Positions 1-9,235 of a DNA stretch of 42,899 nt are shown here, in pieces. Numbering within the stretch: position 1 is the stretch's first letter; every line of letters starts with the position of its first letter. The translations under genes were made by a program, and so were the position numbers. The stretch spans positions 1-42,899 of the forward strand of contig CALQZP010000003.1 of NCBI GenBank assembly GCA_943349725.1, in the 5' to 3' direction. This DNA comes from Candidatus Nomurabacteria bacterium (GTDB taxonomy: Bacteria; Patescibacteriota; Minisyncoccia; Phycocordibacterales; UBA10002). The notes beneath the pieces were generated by a model, which ran no database searches, was not told the origin of the DNA, and saw only the letters and a list, made by a program, of their open reading frames with translations.

Positions 1-720
1 CATGAAGATAAAGAAGGTCTGTTGCAAGAAGCCTATGAAGCGTTAAGTAAGATGTCTCCCGAAGATAGAGCCTGTTTGCTTCCCGCTATGGTGAATGAAG
101 TACATCTTTTCAATGATGGAAACGGTAGAACAAGTAGGGTACTCCATACACTCTTATGTGCGCATGATTCCAAAGAGTCTTTTGAGCAAGCTCTCGCTAC
201 TGCCGTCGGGCCAGACGGCAAATTCGACGCTCCCAATTTCGACCCTTCAATTGTAGGAACTGACCGAGAAAAGATTATTTTTATCCGGCACGGAATAAAA
301 TTTGCGAATGAAACCGATTGGTCTCCTATTGCTCCCGATGACATGAGGGGGTTTATTGACGCCACAGTAAAGCCCGAAACGCCGAATGGAAAGAGGCTTA
401 TGCATATGTGGAATGACGATGGGGGATATGTCTTTATTGCTGCGTATGAACTCTTAAAGGAGAGAGACCTTCTGGAAAGGTCAAAAGTTCCAAATGGAGC
501 AGGAGACATTCTGTCTCCTGTGAAGATGGAACAGGCAATCTCAGCAGGGGACTGGGAGGCAATTTTTGAAAGATACTATTCAATAAAAAGAGAACACGCT
601 CGACTCTTAGTTGATGCTTTTGTTGAACCGGATAAATACAAGTGTATGGATGGCTCAATGAATTTAAAGGACTACTTTAAGAGTGAGGTCCAGAGGAGGT
701 TTGAAAAGAATCGTTCTTAA
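1..720 (+). CDS. Fic-domain protein, 5'-truncated by the window edge
   Basis: The reading frame is open from base 1 to the TAA at 718-720, so the true start lies outside the window. About 35 residues in, the translation carries HLFNDGNGRTSR. This matches the Fic active-site loop HxFx(D/E)GNGRxxR, with the catalytic His, the acidic residue for Mg and the phosphate-binding GNGR all present. Fic enzymes usually transfer AMP from ATP to protein hydroxyls; the target here is unknown. About 190 further residues follow the motif with no domain I recognise. No inhibitory (S/T)xxxE(G/N) helix is evident, but it could lie in the missing N-terminus. The fold assignment is firm; activity and partner are not. 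Confidence 0.85.
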   Translation, partial: HEDKEGLLQEAYEALSKMSPEDRACLLPAMVNEVHLFNDGNGRTSRVLHTLLCAHDSKESFEQALATAVGPDGKFDAPNFDPSIVGTDREKIIFIRHGIKFANETDWSPIAPDDMRGFIDATVKPETPNGKRLMHMWNDDGGYVFIAAYELLKERDLLERSKVPNGAGDILSPVKMEQAISAGDWEAIFERYYSIKREHARLLVDAFVEPDKYKCMDGSMNLKDYFKSEVQRRFEKNRS

Positions 721-735
721 GCTGTAATTTTCTTG

Positions 736-755
736 ATTCCAGCTTTCGCTGGAAT
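736..755. repeat. short palindromic hairpin after the Fic gene
   Basis: Perfect 8-bp arms ATTCCAGC and GCTGGAAT enclose a TTTC loop, 16 nt after the Fic stop codon. There is no T-tract, so it is not an obvious intrinsic terminator. Hairpins of this type are common dispersed repeats in bacterial genomes. Confidence 0.6.
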
Positions 756-771
756 GACGAAAAAGAAGGGA

Positions 772-816
772 CACCACCACCTCGCCTTCGGCACCCCTCC
801 TCAACAGAGGAGGGGG
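772..816. repeat. double-hairpin element, intergenic copy
   Basis: A CACCACCACC lead-in is followed by a small hairpin (GCC TTC GGC, 784-792) and a strong hairpin with 9-bp arms, CCCCTCCTC and GAGGAGGGG, around AACA (794-815). The same architecture is found inside guaB (22960-23012) and guaA (23701-23780), so this is an intergenic member of one repeat family. Confidence 0.75.
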
Positions 817-845
817 ACAAAAGAAGCCTGTGGATAAACCTATTG

Positions 846-937
846 ACCCCGTTAGAAATAGGACGCCGGACGCGGGATAAAAGCCTTTAGATTGGGCGGG
901 AATAGTTAAAACAGGCGTCCGCGATTTCTAACGGGGT
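846..937. repeat. 92-bp element with terminal inverted repeats, CCCCGTTAGAAAT type
   Basis: The left arm ACCCCGTTAGAAAT (846-859) and right arm ATTTCTAACGGGGT (924-937) are perfect 14-bp inverted repeats. A second inner pair is GGACGCC (861-867) with GGCGTCC (914-920). The interior is A/T-rich and encodes nothing visible. The right end runs into TTGACA, a consensus -35 box. A second element with related ends lies at 42164-42261. A MITE-like or palindromic repeat is the likely class; no transposase is nearby. Confidence 0.65.
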
Positions 938-965
938 TGACAGGAAGAGGGCTTTAGAGTAGACT
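937..965 (+). promoter_or_regulatory. sigma-70 type promoter upstream of rpoB
   Basis: TTGACA (937-942), a 17-nt spacer and TAGACT (960-965) give a good promoter facing rpoB. The -35 box overlaps the right end of the inverted-repeat element. A second possible -10, TATAAT at 1028-1033, has no good -35. Transcription from the first promoter would start near 972 and give a leader of about 190 nt. Confidence 0.6.
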
Positions 966-1108
966 CCTTGGCACCTGCGGAAAGAGTGAGTTCCGTCCCT
1001 GCGGGCAAGGATTTAAAGGCTCTGTCCTATAATATCTTGCTAAGCATCAACTAGTAATCCATTTAAACAAAAAAGACCCAACTTAGAGAAGGGCCTTTTT
1101 CTTTTTGT
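966..1108 (+). promoter_or_regulatory. rpoB leader, or small RNA, ending in a terminator-like hairpin
   Basis: This 440-bp gap holds no gene. Downstream of the promoter the leader can form CCTTG/CAAGG and CGGAA/TTCCG pairings. It ends in a hairpin (AAAAAGACCC against GGGCCTTTTT with one mismatch, 1070-1100) followed by CTTTTTG. That is an intrinsic terminator about 60 nt before the rpoB start. It may be an attenuator controlling rpoBC, or the end of a separate RNA of about 130 nt. Confidence 0.45.
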
Positions 1109-1163
1109 GTATTTTGAGTGCGTGAGTTTTACCTATTATTAGTCGCCTAATTTTAGAAACGTC

Positions 1164-4100
1164 ATGGGTAACCAACCACAGCAGGCACTGACCACCGGTG
1201 CAAGGCCAAAGAAGCACTTTGGAGCGTACAAGGAACCGCTCACCACGCTTCCGAACCTTGTGGAACCACAAGTTGAGTCGTTTAAGTGGCTTCTTGAAAC
1301 CGGACTCAAGGAAGTGTTTTCCGAGTTTTCGTCTATCAAGGACTACTCCGGGAAAAAGTTTGAATTGGACTTTACCGGTTTCAAACTGCAGGAACCCAAG
1401 TACGACGAATTCTACGCCAAGAACAACAAGCTCTCCTACGAGGCACCCCTCAAGGTGACGGTTCGTCTTAAGAACAAGATTGTCGGCAGTGTGAAGGAGC
1501 AGGAAATCTTCATGACGGATTTCCCGCTTCAGACACAGCATGGCACCTTTATCATCTCTGGTATTGAACGCGTTATCGTCCCCCAGCTCGCGCGTTCATT
1601 TGGTGTGTTCTTTACCTCTGAAGAAATAAAAGGCCGAAAGTATTTTGGCGCGAAGATTATTCCCGCACGTGGAGCTTGGATCGAAATTGAAACCGATGTA
1701 GACGGTGCGCTCTTTGTGCGCATTGATCGCAAGCGAAAGTTTTCGGTGACCTCACTCCTACGTGTACTCGCGCAGACCAAGGTGGCGAAAGGAGAGCCGA
1801 AGCCGAAGGACACTTTTGGCGAGAAGGAAATGTTTGACCTGTTCAAGCACAACCCTGCCGGTGAGGCGCATCTTAAGGCGACCATCGCCAAGGACCACGC
1901 GAAGACAACGGACGAAGCCTTCGTTGAGATTCACAAGCGTCTCCGCGATGGGGAAATCGGTAGTGTGGACAATGCCAAGGAGTTTATTTTCTCTATTTTT
2001 GAAACCGAGCGCTACGACCTCTCCAAGGTGGGACGTTTCCGCTTCAACAAGCGTTTTGCTAAACCGATGGACGAAAAGGAGCTTGACCGCCGAACGATTT
2101 CACTCGCCGACCTTGTGACCATCGTTTCCAATGTTATTACCCTCAACAACACATCGGACGCGAAGGAAGACGATATTGACCACCTCGGCTCACGTCGTGT
2201 GCGTTTTGTAGGTGAGCTCTTCCAGCAAAAAATTCGTGTCGGTATGGCGCAAATCAAGCGAAATATTCAAGACCGTATGTCCACTGTGGAGAGCGATGTC
2301 ACCCTTCCGGTGAACTTCATTTCTCCGAAACCTTTGCAGGCACGCATCAAAGAATTTTTCACTACGAACCAGCTCTCGCAGTTTATGCAACAGGAGAACA
2401 TTCTCTCCGAGCTTGAACACTTGCGCACCCTCTCGGCCCTTGGTCCCGGAGGTCTTACGCGTGAGCGCGCCGGCTTTGAAGTGCGTGACGTACATCCGTC
2501 TCACTATGGACGTCTTTGTCCCATTCATACACCTGAAGGTCCGAACATCGGTCTCATTTTGCGCCTTTCCACCTACGCACGCCTCAACAACTTTGGGATG
2601 ATTGAAACTCCTTACGTGAAGGTGAAGAACGGAAAAATCACTAAAGAGGTCCAGTATCTGAACGCTCTTGAAGAGGAAAACTTCAAAATTGCGCACGCGG
2701 CTACGAAGTACGACAAAGAGGGAACCATCCTTGTAGAAGAGGTGGAAGTGCGTCTCAACGGAAAGCCGGAACTGGTGGCACGTGAAGATGTGGACTATAT
2801 GGACGTTGCGACCAACCAAGCATTTTCCATCGCGACCTCTATGATTCCGTTCCTGAACCACGACGACGCGAACCGAGCGCTGATGGGTTCCAACATGCAG
2901 AAACAAGCGACTCCGTGTCTCATCCCCGAGGCACCGCTTGTCGCTACGGGTATTGAAGAGACTGCGGCGCGCGACACAGGGCGACTGATAATCGCGGAGG
3001 AAGATGGTGTGATTAGCCACGTGGATGCTCGAAAGATTGCACTCAAGAACGGTAAAGGTAAGGAAAAGGAATATACCCTTGTCAACTTTTCCCGAACCAA
3101 CGGCTTCACTTCTTCGCATCAACGTCCGACGGTTTCTCTTGGACAGAAAGTGTCACGGGGCGATGTGCTTTCCGACACTTCTTCAAGTGATGCGGGGCAG
3201 ATGGCGCTTGGACAAAACATTCTTATCGCCTTTATGTCTTGGTCAGGTTCAAACTACGAAGACGCTATCATTATTTCCGAGCGTCTCGTGAAGGACAGCA
3301 GGTTTACGAGCGTGCACATTGAAGAGTTCGTCATCAACGTTCGCGATACAAAGCTTGGACCCGAGATTACGACACACGACATTCCGAATGTCGGTGAAAG
3401 TAAACTCAAGAACCTAGATGAAGACGGTGTCGTGCGCATCGGTGCGGAGGTCCGCCCTGGCGACATTCTCGTCGGCAAAATCACTCCAAAAGGCGAGACC
3501 CAGCTCACTCCGGAAGAACGCCTCCTTCGCTCACTCTTCGGTGAGAAGGCGCGCGATGTAAAGGATACCTCAAAGCGCATGGAGAACGGAAAGCGCGGAC
3601 GCATTATTGCGGTGAAAGTATTTTCACGCGAGAAGGGCGACAAACTTGAATCGGGTATCATCAAGCGCATTCATATTGAAGTCGCGGAACTGCGCGCCGC
3701 CTCCGTTGGTGATAAGCTCGCCGGACGACACGGGAATAAAGGTGTTATTTCCAAAGTGCTTCCCGAAGAGGATATGCCGTATATGGCCGACGGACGACCT
3801 GTGGATATGATTCTCACACCACTTGGTGTGCCGAGCCGTATGAACCTTGGTCAAATTTTGGAACTCCACCTTGGACTTGCGGCAAACACACTTGGGTATC
3901 AGGCCATCGTCCCACCGTTTGCCGGCGCGAATGATACTGAAATCAAAGAGGAGCTTGTGAAGGCAGGATTTAACGAATCGGGAAAGATGAAACTCTTTGA
4001 CGGACGCACCGGAGATAGCTTCAGTCAAGACATCGCCGTCGGCTATATGTACATCATGAAGCTTCACCACATGGTGGAAGATAAGATTCATATGCGCTCT

Positions 4101-4454
4101 ATCGGTCCGTACTCGCTCATTACCCAGCAACCGCTCGGAGGAAAGGCACAAGGCGGAGGACAACGCTTTGGAGAAATGGAGGTCTGGGCACTCCTCGGTC
4201 ACGGCGCCGCCTACACGCTTCGTGAAATGCTCACGATTAAATCCGACGACATTCTTGGTCGCTCCGCAGCCTTTGACGCGATTGTGAAGGGCGAGCGCAT
4301 TACGCAGATGAACGCGCCCGCGTCGTTCAGTGTGCTTCTTAACACACTTCGCGGATTGGCACTTGATATTGAGCTCAAGAAAGAAGGAGAGACGGGACTT
4401 GAGCTTCCCGCAAAACGGTCGAGCACTTACGAGCGAAAGCGAAGTACTCGGTAA
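1164..4454 (+). CDS. rpoB: DNA-directed RNA polymerase subunit beta
   Basis: Encodes 1096 residues, the beta subunit forming half of the RNA polymerase catalytic cleft. Recognisable blocks include the fork and Rif region with GPGGLTRERAGFEVRDVHPS and the HYGRLCPIHTPEGPNIGLI segment. GDKLAGRHGNKGVISK lies near residue 850, and the C-terminal clamp region ends shortly after GGQRFGEMEVWALLGHGAAYTL. The length is at the compact end for bacterial RpoB, without large lineage inserts. ATG at 1164 gives the usual short N-terminus. rpoC follows in the same direction after a 109-bp repeat-filled gap. No rplJ-rplL genes precede it, unlike the classical arrangement. Confidence 0.98.
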   Translation: MGNQPQQALTTGARPKKHFGAYKEPLTTLPNLVEPQVESFKWLLETGLKEVFSEFSSIKDYSGKKFELDFTGFKLQEPKYDEFYAKNNKLSYEAPLKVTVRLKNKIVGSVKEQEIFMTDFPLQTQHGTFIISGIERVIVPQLARSFGVFFTSEEIKGRKYFGAKIIPARGAWIEIETDVDGALFVRIDRKRKFSVTSLLRVLAQTKVAKGEPKPKDTFGEKEMFDLFKHNPAGEAHLKATIAKDHAKTTDEAFVEIHKRLRDGEIGSVDNAKEFIFSIFETERYDLSKVGRFRFNKRFAKPMDEKELDRRTISLADLVTIVSNVITLNNTSDAKEDDIDHLGSRRVRFVGELFQQKIRVGMAQIKRNIQDRMSTVESDVTLPVNFISPKPLQARIKEFFTTNQLSQFMQQENILSELEHLRTLSALGPGGLTRERAGFEVRDVHPSHYGRLCPIHTPEGPNIGLILRLSTYARLNNFGMIETPYVKVKNGKITKEVQYLNALEEENFKIAHAATKYDKEGTILVEEVEVRLNGKPELVAREDVDYMDVATNQAFSIATSMIPFLNHDDANRALMGSNMQKQATPCLIPEAPLVATGIEETAARDTGRLIIAEEDGVISHVDARKIALKNGKGKEKEYTLVNFSRTNGFTSSHQRPTVSLGQKVSRGDVLSDTSSSDAGQMALGQNILIAFMSWSGSNYEDAIIISERLVKDSRFTSVHIEEFVINVRDTKLGPEITTHDIPNVGESKLKNLDEDGVVRIGAEVRPGDILVGKITPKGETQLTPEERLLRSLFGEKARDVKDTSKRMENGKRGRIIAVKVFSREKGDKLESGIIKRIHIEVAELRAASVGDKLAGRHGNKGVISKVLPEEDMPYMADGRPVDMILTPLGVPSRMNLGQILELHLGLAANTLGYQAIVPPFAGANDTEIKEELVKAGFNESGKMKLFDGRTGDSFSQDIAVGYMYIMKLHHMVEDKIHMRSIGPYSLITQQPLGGKAQGGGQRFGEMEVWALLGHGAAYTLREMLTIKSDDILGRSAAFDAIVKGERITQMNAPASFSVLLNTLRGLALDIELKKEGETGLELPAKRSSTYERKRSTR

Positions 4455-4456
4455 AA

Positions 4457-4554
4457 CCAATCAACTAATTACTAATGCTACTAATACCAACAAATAAGAC
4501 CCGAATCGAATTAGCAGGTATTAGCAGATTAGTCTCATTCGTAGATTAGTTTTT
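4457..4554. repeat. heptad-type inverted array between rpoB and rpoC
   Basis: The left half is built of repeated CTAAT words spaced about 7 bp apart. The right half carries the complementary ATTAG words (GGTATTAGCAG and a later GATTAG). Together they form a long imperfect inverted repeat. It could act as a weak RNA hairpin within the rpoBC message. No ORF and no clear promoter are seen in the gap. Confidence 0.6.
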
Positions 4555-4563
4555 CTAAAAAAT

Positions 4564-7500
4564 ATGAAATCAAAAACAATTGCAAATATAAACGACTTTG
4601 ATTCAGTGTTCCTGAAGCTTGCGTCTCCCGAAAATATCAAGGAGTGGTCTTTCGGCGAGATTACAAAGCCCGAGACCATCAACTACCGCACCCAACGAAG
4701 CGAGAAGAACGGTCTCTTTGATGAGCGCATCTTTGGTCCCGACCGTGACTACGAATGTTACTGTGGAAAATACCGAGGCGTTCGCTACAAGGGCATCGTC
4801 TGTGAAAAATGTGGCGTGGAGCTCACACGCTCAATCGTGCGCCGTGAGCGCATGGGCCACATTGAACTCTCAACTCCGGTCTCACACATCTGGTTCCTCC
4901 GCAGTATGCCGTCTCGTCTCGGCCTCCTTCTGGGGATGCCGTCCGGCGACCTTGAAAAGGTTATCTACTTTGCCGGTTACCTCATTACCAAGGTTGACCG
5001 AGAGGAACGTGCGCGACTCTTGCGAGAACTTGATAACGAATACAAGGCAAAGGTGAAGGCGCTCACGACCGAAAAAGATCGCGATGCGCTTAAGGAACGC
5101 TACCTTGCCGCCAAGCACGAGATTGAGGGTATCACCGAAGGCGCAGTGCTTGATGAAGTGCAGTACCACTCATTTTCGCTCAAGTACGGCACTCTTTTTG
5201 AGGCGGGTGTCGGCGCGGAAGCCATTTACAATCTTCTTTCCGCGATGGACCTTTTGGCCGTTCAGAAATCACTTGAAGAGCAGATTGATAAAGTGAGCTC
5301 CATTGAACGTGACCGCATGAATAAACGACTCTCGCTTATGCGCTCTATGTCGCGCGCGAACATTAATCCGACCTGGATGTTCCTCACGAGCATTCCGGTT
5401 ATTCCGCCTGCGCTTCGTCCGATGGTTCCGCTTGATGGTGGACGCTACGCGACGAGCGACGTGAACGACCTGTATCGCCGTGTCATCAACCGCAACAATC
5501 GTTTGAAGAAGCTCAAAGAAATCAGCGCACCTGATGTTATTCTCCGCAACGAAAAGCGTATTCTCCAGGAGGCCGTTGACTCACTCATTGATAATTCCAT
5601 TCGTCATGGTGGAGGCACGGCGGGAGCGCTCACGGCTTCACAGCGTCGCCCACTAAAGTCTCTTTCTGACAACCTCAAAGGTAAGCGTGGTCTTTTCCGC
5701 CAGAATCTTCTCGGTAAACGTGTAGACTACTCGGGACGTTCTGTTATCGTTGTGGGTCCCGACCTCAAGCTAAACCAGTGCGGTCTTCCGAAACATATGG
5801 CGCTTGAGCTCTTCCGCCCGTTTGTCATTTCAAAGCTTCTTAAGCAGGAACTCGCGTTCAACATCCGCGGAGCGGGCCGTCTTATTGAAGAAGGTGTGCC
5901 CGAAGTGTGGGCCATCCTTGAAGATGTCATCAAGAACAAGTATGTGCTTCTCAACCGCGCACCTACTCTCCATCGTCTCGGTATTCAGGCCTTCCAACCG
6001 GTGCTCATTGAAGGTAACGCCATTCAAGTGCATCCGCTCGTGTGTACCGCCTTTAACGCGGACTTCGACGGTGACCAAATGGCCGTACACGTACCGCTTT
6101 CTGAGGAAGCTCAATTGGAGGCAAGTGAAATTATGGCTGCGCACAAGAACATTTTGAAGCCAGGTTCTGGTGAGCCGATTGTGTCAGGAAAAATGTTGGA
6201 CATCGTACTCGGGTGTTGGTGGATGACCAAGGTGCTTCCCGGCGCCAAGGGTGAAGGTAAGATATTTGCAAGGCCTAACAACGCGATTACCGCATGGGAC
6301 TTCGGTGTGGTAGATTTTCGCGCGAAAATCAAAGTGCTTGCCACCGATCATGAGAAATATAAGGAATATGATGGTAAGGTGTTTGAGACAACTGTCGGAC
6401 GACTCTTGTTCAACTCGGTGCTTCCGAACGACTACGCCTTTATGAACAAGGAGATTGAACGAAAATCAATGGCGAATCTCGTGGGTGACCTTATCAATCG
6501 CTACGGCATTGCCGGAATCCCCGCGATTATGGACCGCATCAAGGCGTTTGGTTTCAAGTACGCGACTCTCTCGGGTATTACCTGGGGTATTGATGACGTA
6601 AAGGTTCCGCCGGGCAAGTGGGATGTCGTTAATAAGGCGAAGGAGAAATCCGAACTTGCCTACTCGCAGTGGCGCGATGGACTTCTCTCCGAAGAAGAGA
6701 GAAAGCGCAAGAATATTGAGATTTGGCACGCCGCGAAAAGCGAAGTGGAAAAACTCATTCCCGAATCACTGGATAAAAACGGTTCTGTCTTTGACATGGT
6801 CTACTCCGGTGCTCGTGGTAGCTTCTCACAAATCACGCAAATGGCTGGTATGAAGGGTCTTATTCAGAATACCGCCGGAGAGACCATTGAATTCCCGATT
6901 CTCTCCTGTATGAAAGAAGGTCTTACCCCAATTGAGTATTTCATTACTACTCACGGTTCACGCAAGGGACTTACCGACACCGCGCTCAATACCGCGAAAG
7001 CTGGGTACCTTACCCGTAAACTCTTCGTTGTCGCGCAGGACGTAATGGTGTCCGAACTGGATTGCGGTACGAAAGAGGGAATACAGATTACTCGCGGTAG
7101 TGCTTCGGGCATGGATGTCCAGCTCGCGAAGAATATTCGTGGACGCTTCCTCGCTGGAGATGTGCTAGACGCCAATGGAGCGGTCTTGTTTAAGAAGGGC
7201 GATTTGCTTTCAAAGATGGATGCGACTCAAATTCAGGAAACAGGTGTCGGCTCGGTTTCGGTGCGCTCCCCGCTCACCTGTAAGAGCGTCTCGGGTGTCT
7301 GTCAGCAGTGTTATGGTCTTGATCTCGGTAAGCACGAGGTTGTAGGTCTCGGTGAGGCGGTGGGAACGGTGGCCGCGCAAGCTATCGGTGAACCTGGAAC
7401 ACAGCTTACGATGCGTACCTTCCACACCGGTGGTGTGTCCACCCTCGGTGGAGACATTACCCAAGGTCTTCCTCGCGTTGAGGAACTCTTTGAGAAGCGT

Positions 7501-8259
7501 TCCCCGAAGAACCCTGCCGTGGTCGCACGCGTAGATGGAGTGATTGCCGAAATCAAAGACCTTGGTAAAGAGAAGGTGATTACCATCCTTCCCGATATCG
7601 CTGATAAGGCAAAGACCACCAAGAAGAAGAGCGAGTCCGAATATACAACAAGCTACAACCGCATTCCACTGGTGAAGGTGGGTGACCGTGTGAAGAAGGG
7701 TGACCTCCTCACCGACGGTGCTGCCGACATTGACGAACTCTTCAAGTACGGTGGCAAAGAACGCGCCCAAGACTATATCATCACTGAAGTTACGAAACCG
7801 TATGAACTGCAAGGAGAGACCGTGTCACGAAAGCATATTGAAACAATTGTCCGCCAGATGTTCTTCCGTCGCAAGGTGAAGGATCAGGGAGGCACAACGC
7901 TCTCGGTTGGTGATATCGTAGACCCACTCACGCTCTCGCGCGAAAACGCAGCTGCGAAAGAACGCGGAGGTGAAGAGGCAAAGGCCGACTCAATGGTTAT
8001 GGGAATTTCCGAAGTATCACTCTCACGCCGAAGCTTCCTTTCAGCCGCATCCTTCCAATACACCACTCGCGTCCTCATCAACTCCGCGGTGCGCGGTAGC
8101 AAGGACACGCTTCAGGGTCTTATGGAAAACGTCATCATTGGTCGTCTTATCCCCGCCGGAACCGGCTTCAAGGGTGGACCCAAGGCAGCGATGATTGCAA
8201 AACTCCAAAAAGAACTTGAACCACAGATGTCCGAAGCGGAAGTAGAAGAAACCGCCTAA
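4564..8259 (+). CDS. rpoC: DNA-directed RNA polymerase subunit beta'
   Basis: Encodes 1231 residues. The N-terminal zinc site shows CYCGKYRGVRYKGIVCEKC at about residues 64-82. The catalytic Mg site NADFDGDQMAVH lies near residue 500. The second zinc site has Cys near 833 plus CKSVSGVCQQC near 906-916. The bridge-helix and trigger-loop regions are present (GARGSFSQITQMAGMKG, GEPGTQLTMRTFHTGG). It pairs with RpoB as the catalytic core. The length is standard for a bacterial beta' without large inserts. Transcription is probably shared with rpoB. No Shine-Dalgarno is visible before the ATG at 4564. Confidence 0.98.
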   Translation: MKSKTIANINDFDSVFLKLASPENIKEWSFGEITKPETINYRTQRSEKNGLFDERIFGPDRDYECYCGKYRGVRYKGIVCEKCGVELTRSIVRRERMGHIELSTPVSHIWFLRSMPSRLGLLLGMPSGDLEKVIYFAGYLITKVDREERARLLRELDNEYKAKVKALTTEKDRDALKERYLAAKHEIEGITEGAVLDEVQYHSFSLKYGTLFEAGVGAEAIYNLLSAMDLLAVQKSLEEQIDKVSSIERDRMNKRLSLMRSMSRANINPTWMFLTSIPVIPPALRPMVPLDGGRYATSDVNDLYRRVINRNNRLKKLKEISAPDVILRNEKRILQEAVDSLIDNSIRHGGGTAGALTASQRRPLKSLSDNLKGKRGLFRQNLLGKRVDYSGRSVIVVGPDLKLNQCGLPKHMALELFRPFVISKLLKQELAFNIRGAGRLIEEGVPEVWAILEDVIKNKYVLLNRAPTLHRLGIQAFQPVLIEGNAIQVHPLVCTAFNADFDGDQMAVHVPLSEEAQLEASEIMAAHKNILKPGSGEPIVSGKMLDIVLGCWWMTKVLPGAKGEGKIFARPNNAITAWDFGVVDFRAKIKVLATDHEKYKEYDGKVFETTVGRLLFNSVLPNDYAFMNKEIERKSMANLVGDLINRYGIAGIPAIMDRIKAFGFKYATLSGITWGIDDVKVPPGKWDVVNKAKEKSELAYSQWRDGLLSEEERKRKNIEIWHAAKSEVEKLIPESLDKNGSVFDMVYSGARGSFSQITQMAGMKGLIQNTAGETIEFPILSCMKEGLTPIEYFITTHGSRKGLTDTALNTAKAGYLTRKLFVVAQDVMVSELDCGTKEGIQITRGSASGMDVQLAKNIRGRFLAGDVLDANGAVLFKKGDLLSKMDATQIQETGVGSVSVRSPLTCKSVSGVCQQCYGLDLGKHEVVGLGEAVGTVAAQAIGEPGTQLTMRTFHTGGVSTLGGDITQGLPRVEELFEKRSPKNPAVVARVDGVIAEIKDLGKEKVITILPDIADKAKTTKKKSESEYTTSYNRIPLVKVGDRVKKGDLLTDGAADIDELFKYGGKERAQDYIITEVTKPYELQGETVSRKHIETIVRQMFFRRKVKDQGGTTLSVGDIVDPLTLSRENAAAKERGGEEAKADSMVMGISEVSLSRRSFLSAASFQYTTRVLINSAVRGSKDTLQGLMENVIIGRLIPAGTGFKGGPKAAMIAKLQKELEPQMSEAEVEETA

Positions 8260-8263
8260 CCAA

Positions 8264-8337
8264 AACTCACAACTAACAACCCACAACTGGAATAGTCCTC
8301 CGTTGTGGGTTGTTGGTAGTTAGTGGTAAGTTATAGG
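8264..8337. repeat. inverted pair of heptad arrays after rpoC
   Basis: Three left heptads start at 8264 (AACTCAC, AACTAAC and one more). Five right heptads fill 8303-8337 (TTGTGGG, TTGTTGG and three more). The inner parts are complementary (ACAACCCACAAC-like against GTTGTGGGTTGTTG-like), so the array can fold as the rpoC 3' hairpin. The right array ends one base before the ATG of the next gene, leaving no room for a normal Shine-Dalgarno. Confidence 0.75.
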
Positions 8338-8338
8338 T

Positions 8339-9142
8339 ATGAGTACTCCTGTTGAACAAGGCGACGAACGTAAGTTGTTTGCGGGGGTCGCTTCATATTA
8401 TGCTAGGTTTCGTCCGTGGTATCCGAAAGAGATGTTTTCGTATCTCCGGCAGTATTTTGACTTGAGTGGAAAAGGACGACTACTTGACCTTGGGTGTGGA
8501 ACCGGGCAAATACTTCTTCCACTAGTTAAGGATTTCGAAGAGGTGGTTGGTCTCGACATTGAGCCAGATATGATTGCTGAAGCAAAAAAAGAAGCGCAAA
8601 AGCGGGGAGTGACGAATGTCCGCTGGGTTACAGGCAAAGCGGAAGATATCGGAGATATGGACGAACATTTCAGACTTGTGACCGCGGGGGCATCGCTTCA
8701 TTGGATGGACGGAGCAAAAGTGCTTCAAAAAATATATGATAGTCTGGAAAGGGGTGGTGGTGTCGCGCTTATCCAAAATCCGACTTCAGGCTGGACAAAC
8801 AACAAGGAGGAGTGGAAAAAAGTGCGCAAAGCTATCATCCAGAAATATCTGGGCGAGGAGCGACGCAACGGGTCCTTTCTTGCACAAGGGAAAGATTGGG
8901 AAGATTTACTTGAAGAATCTCCGTTTGGGGGTTATGAAGAGTGGACGCACGACTACGAAATTACCTGGACACTTGAACAGGCGATTGGATACTTATACTC
9001 CACTTCTTTTGCGGGGCGAGAAATGTTCGGCGAAAAGATAACTGCGTTTGAAAAGGAGCTTTCAGAAGCACTTCTTGAAATAGAACCAAGTGGTGTTTTC
9101 AGAGAGAAAGTGAAGGTACAAGTATTAACGTCTAAGAAATAG
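8339..9142 (+). CDS. class I SAM-dependent methyltransferase
   Basis: Encodes 267 residues. The SAM-binding motif I LLDLGCGTGQILLPL is at about residues 47-61. It is followed by VVGLDIEPDMI, whose acidic residue should hold the ribose, and by the motif IV-like stretch LVTAGASLHWMD. This is the Methyltransf_11/25 layout used by many small-molecule methyltransferases; the substrate cannot be told. The ATG at 8339 directly follows a heptad array and no Shine-Dalgarno is visible. It stands alone in an accessory stretch between rpoC and a decayed region. Its first seven residues happen to equal those of the DnaG protein in this window, with no homology beyond that. Confidence 0.85.
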   Translation: MSTPVEQGDERKLFAGVASYYARFRPWYPKEMFSYLRQYFDLSGKGRLLDLGCGTGQILLPLVKDFEEVVGLDIEPDMIAEAKKEAQKRGVTNVRWVTGKAEDIGDMDEHFRLVTAGASLHWMDGAKVLQKIYDSLERGGGVALIQNPTSGWTNNKEEWKKVRKAIIQKYLGEERRNGSFLAQGKDWEDLLEESPFGGYEEWTHDYEITWTLEQAIGYLYSTSFAGREMFGEKITAFEKELSEALLEIEPSGVFREKVKVQVLTSKK

Positions 9143-9235
9143 CCACTACTCAGTACGTGTTACAATCTCACTATGGAGAAAGATTTTGATGGTTGGGGTG
9201 GGGAAATACAGGTATTCACCAGCGGATACTAGGGT

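Noticed and set aside
2190..3122. Long antisense ORF within rpoB
   Set aside because: Shadow of the rpoB reading frame; no promoter, no recognisable domain and biased composition.
3624..4460. Antisense ORF at the end of rpoB
   Set aside because: Shadow frame; the plus-strand product is unmistakable RpoB.
9173..9232. 19-codon ORF starting MEKDFDGWGG
   Set aside because: It recalls the first residues of some PemK/MazF-type toxins, but it is too short to assign and no continuation is present.
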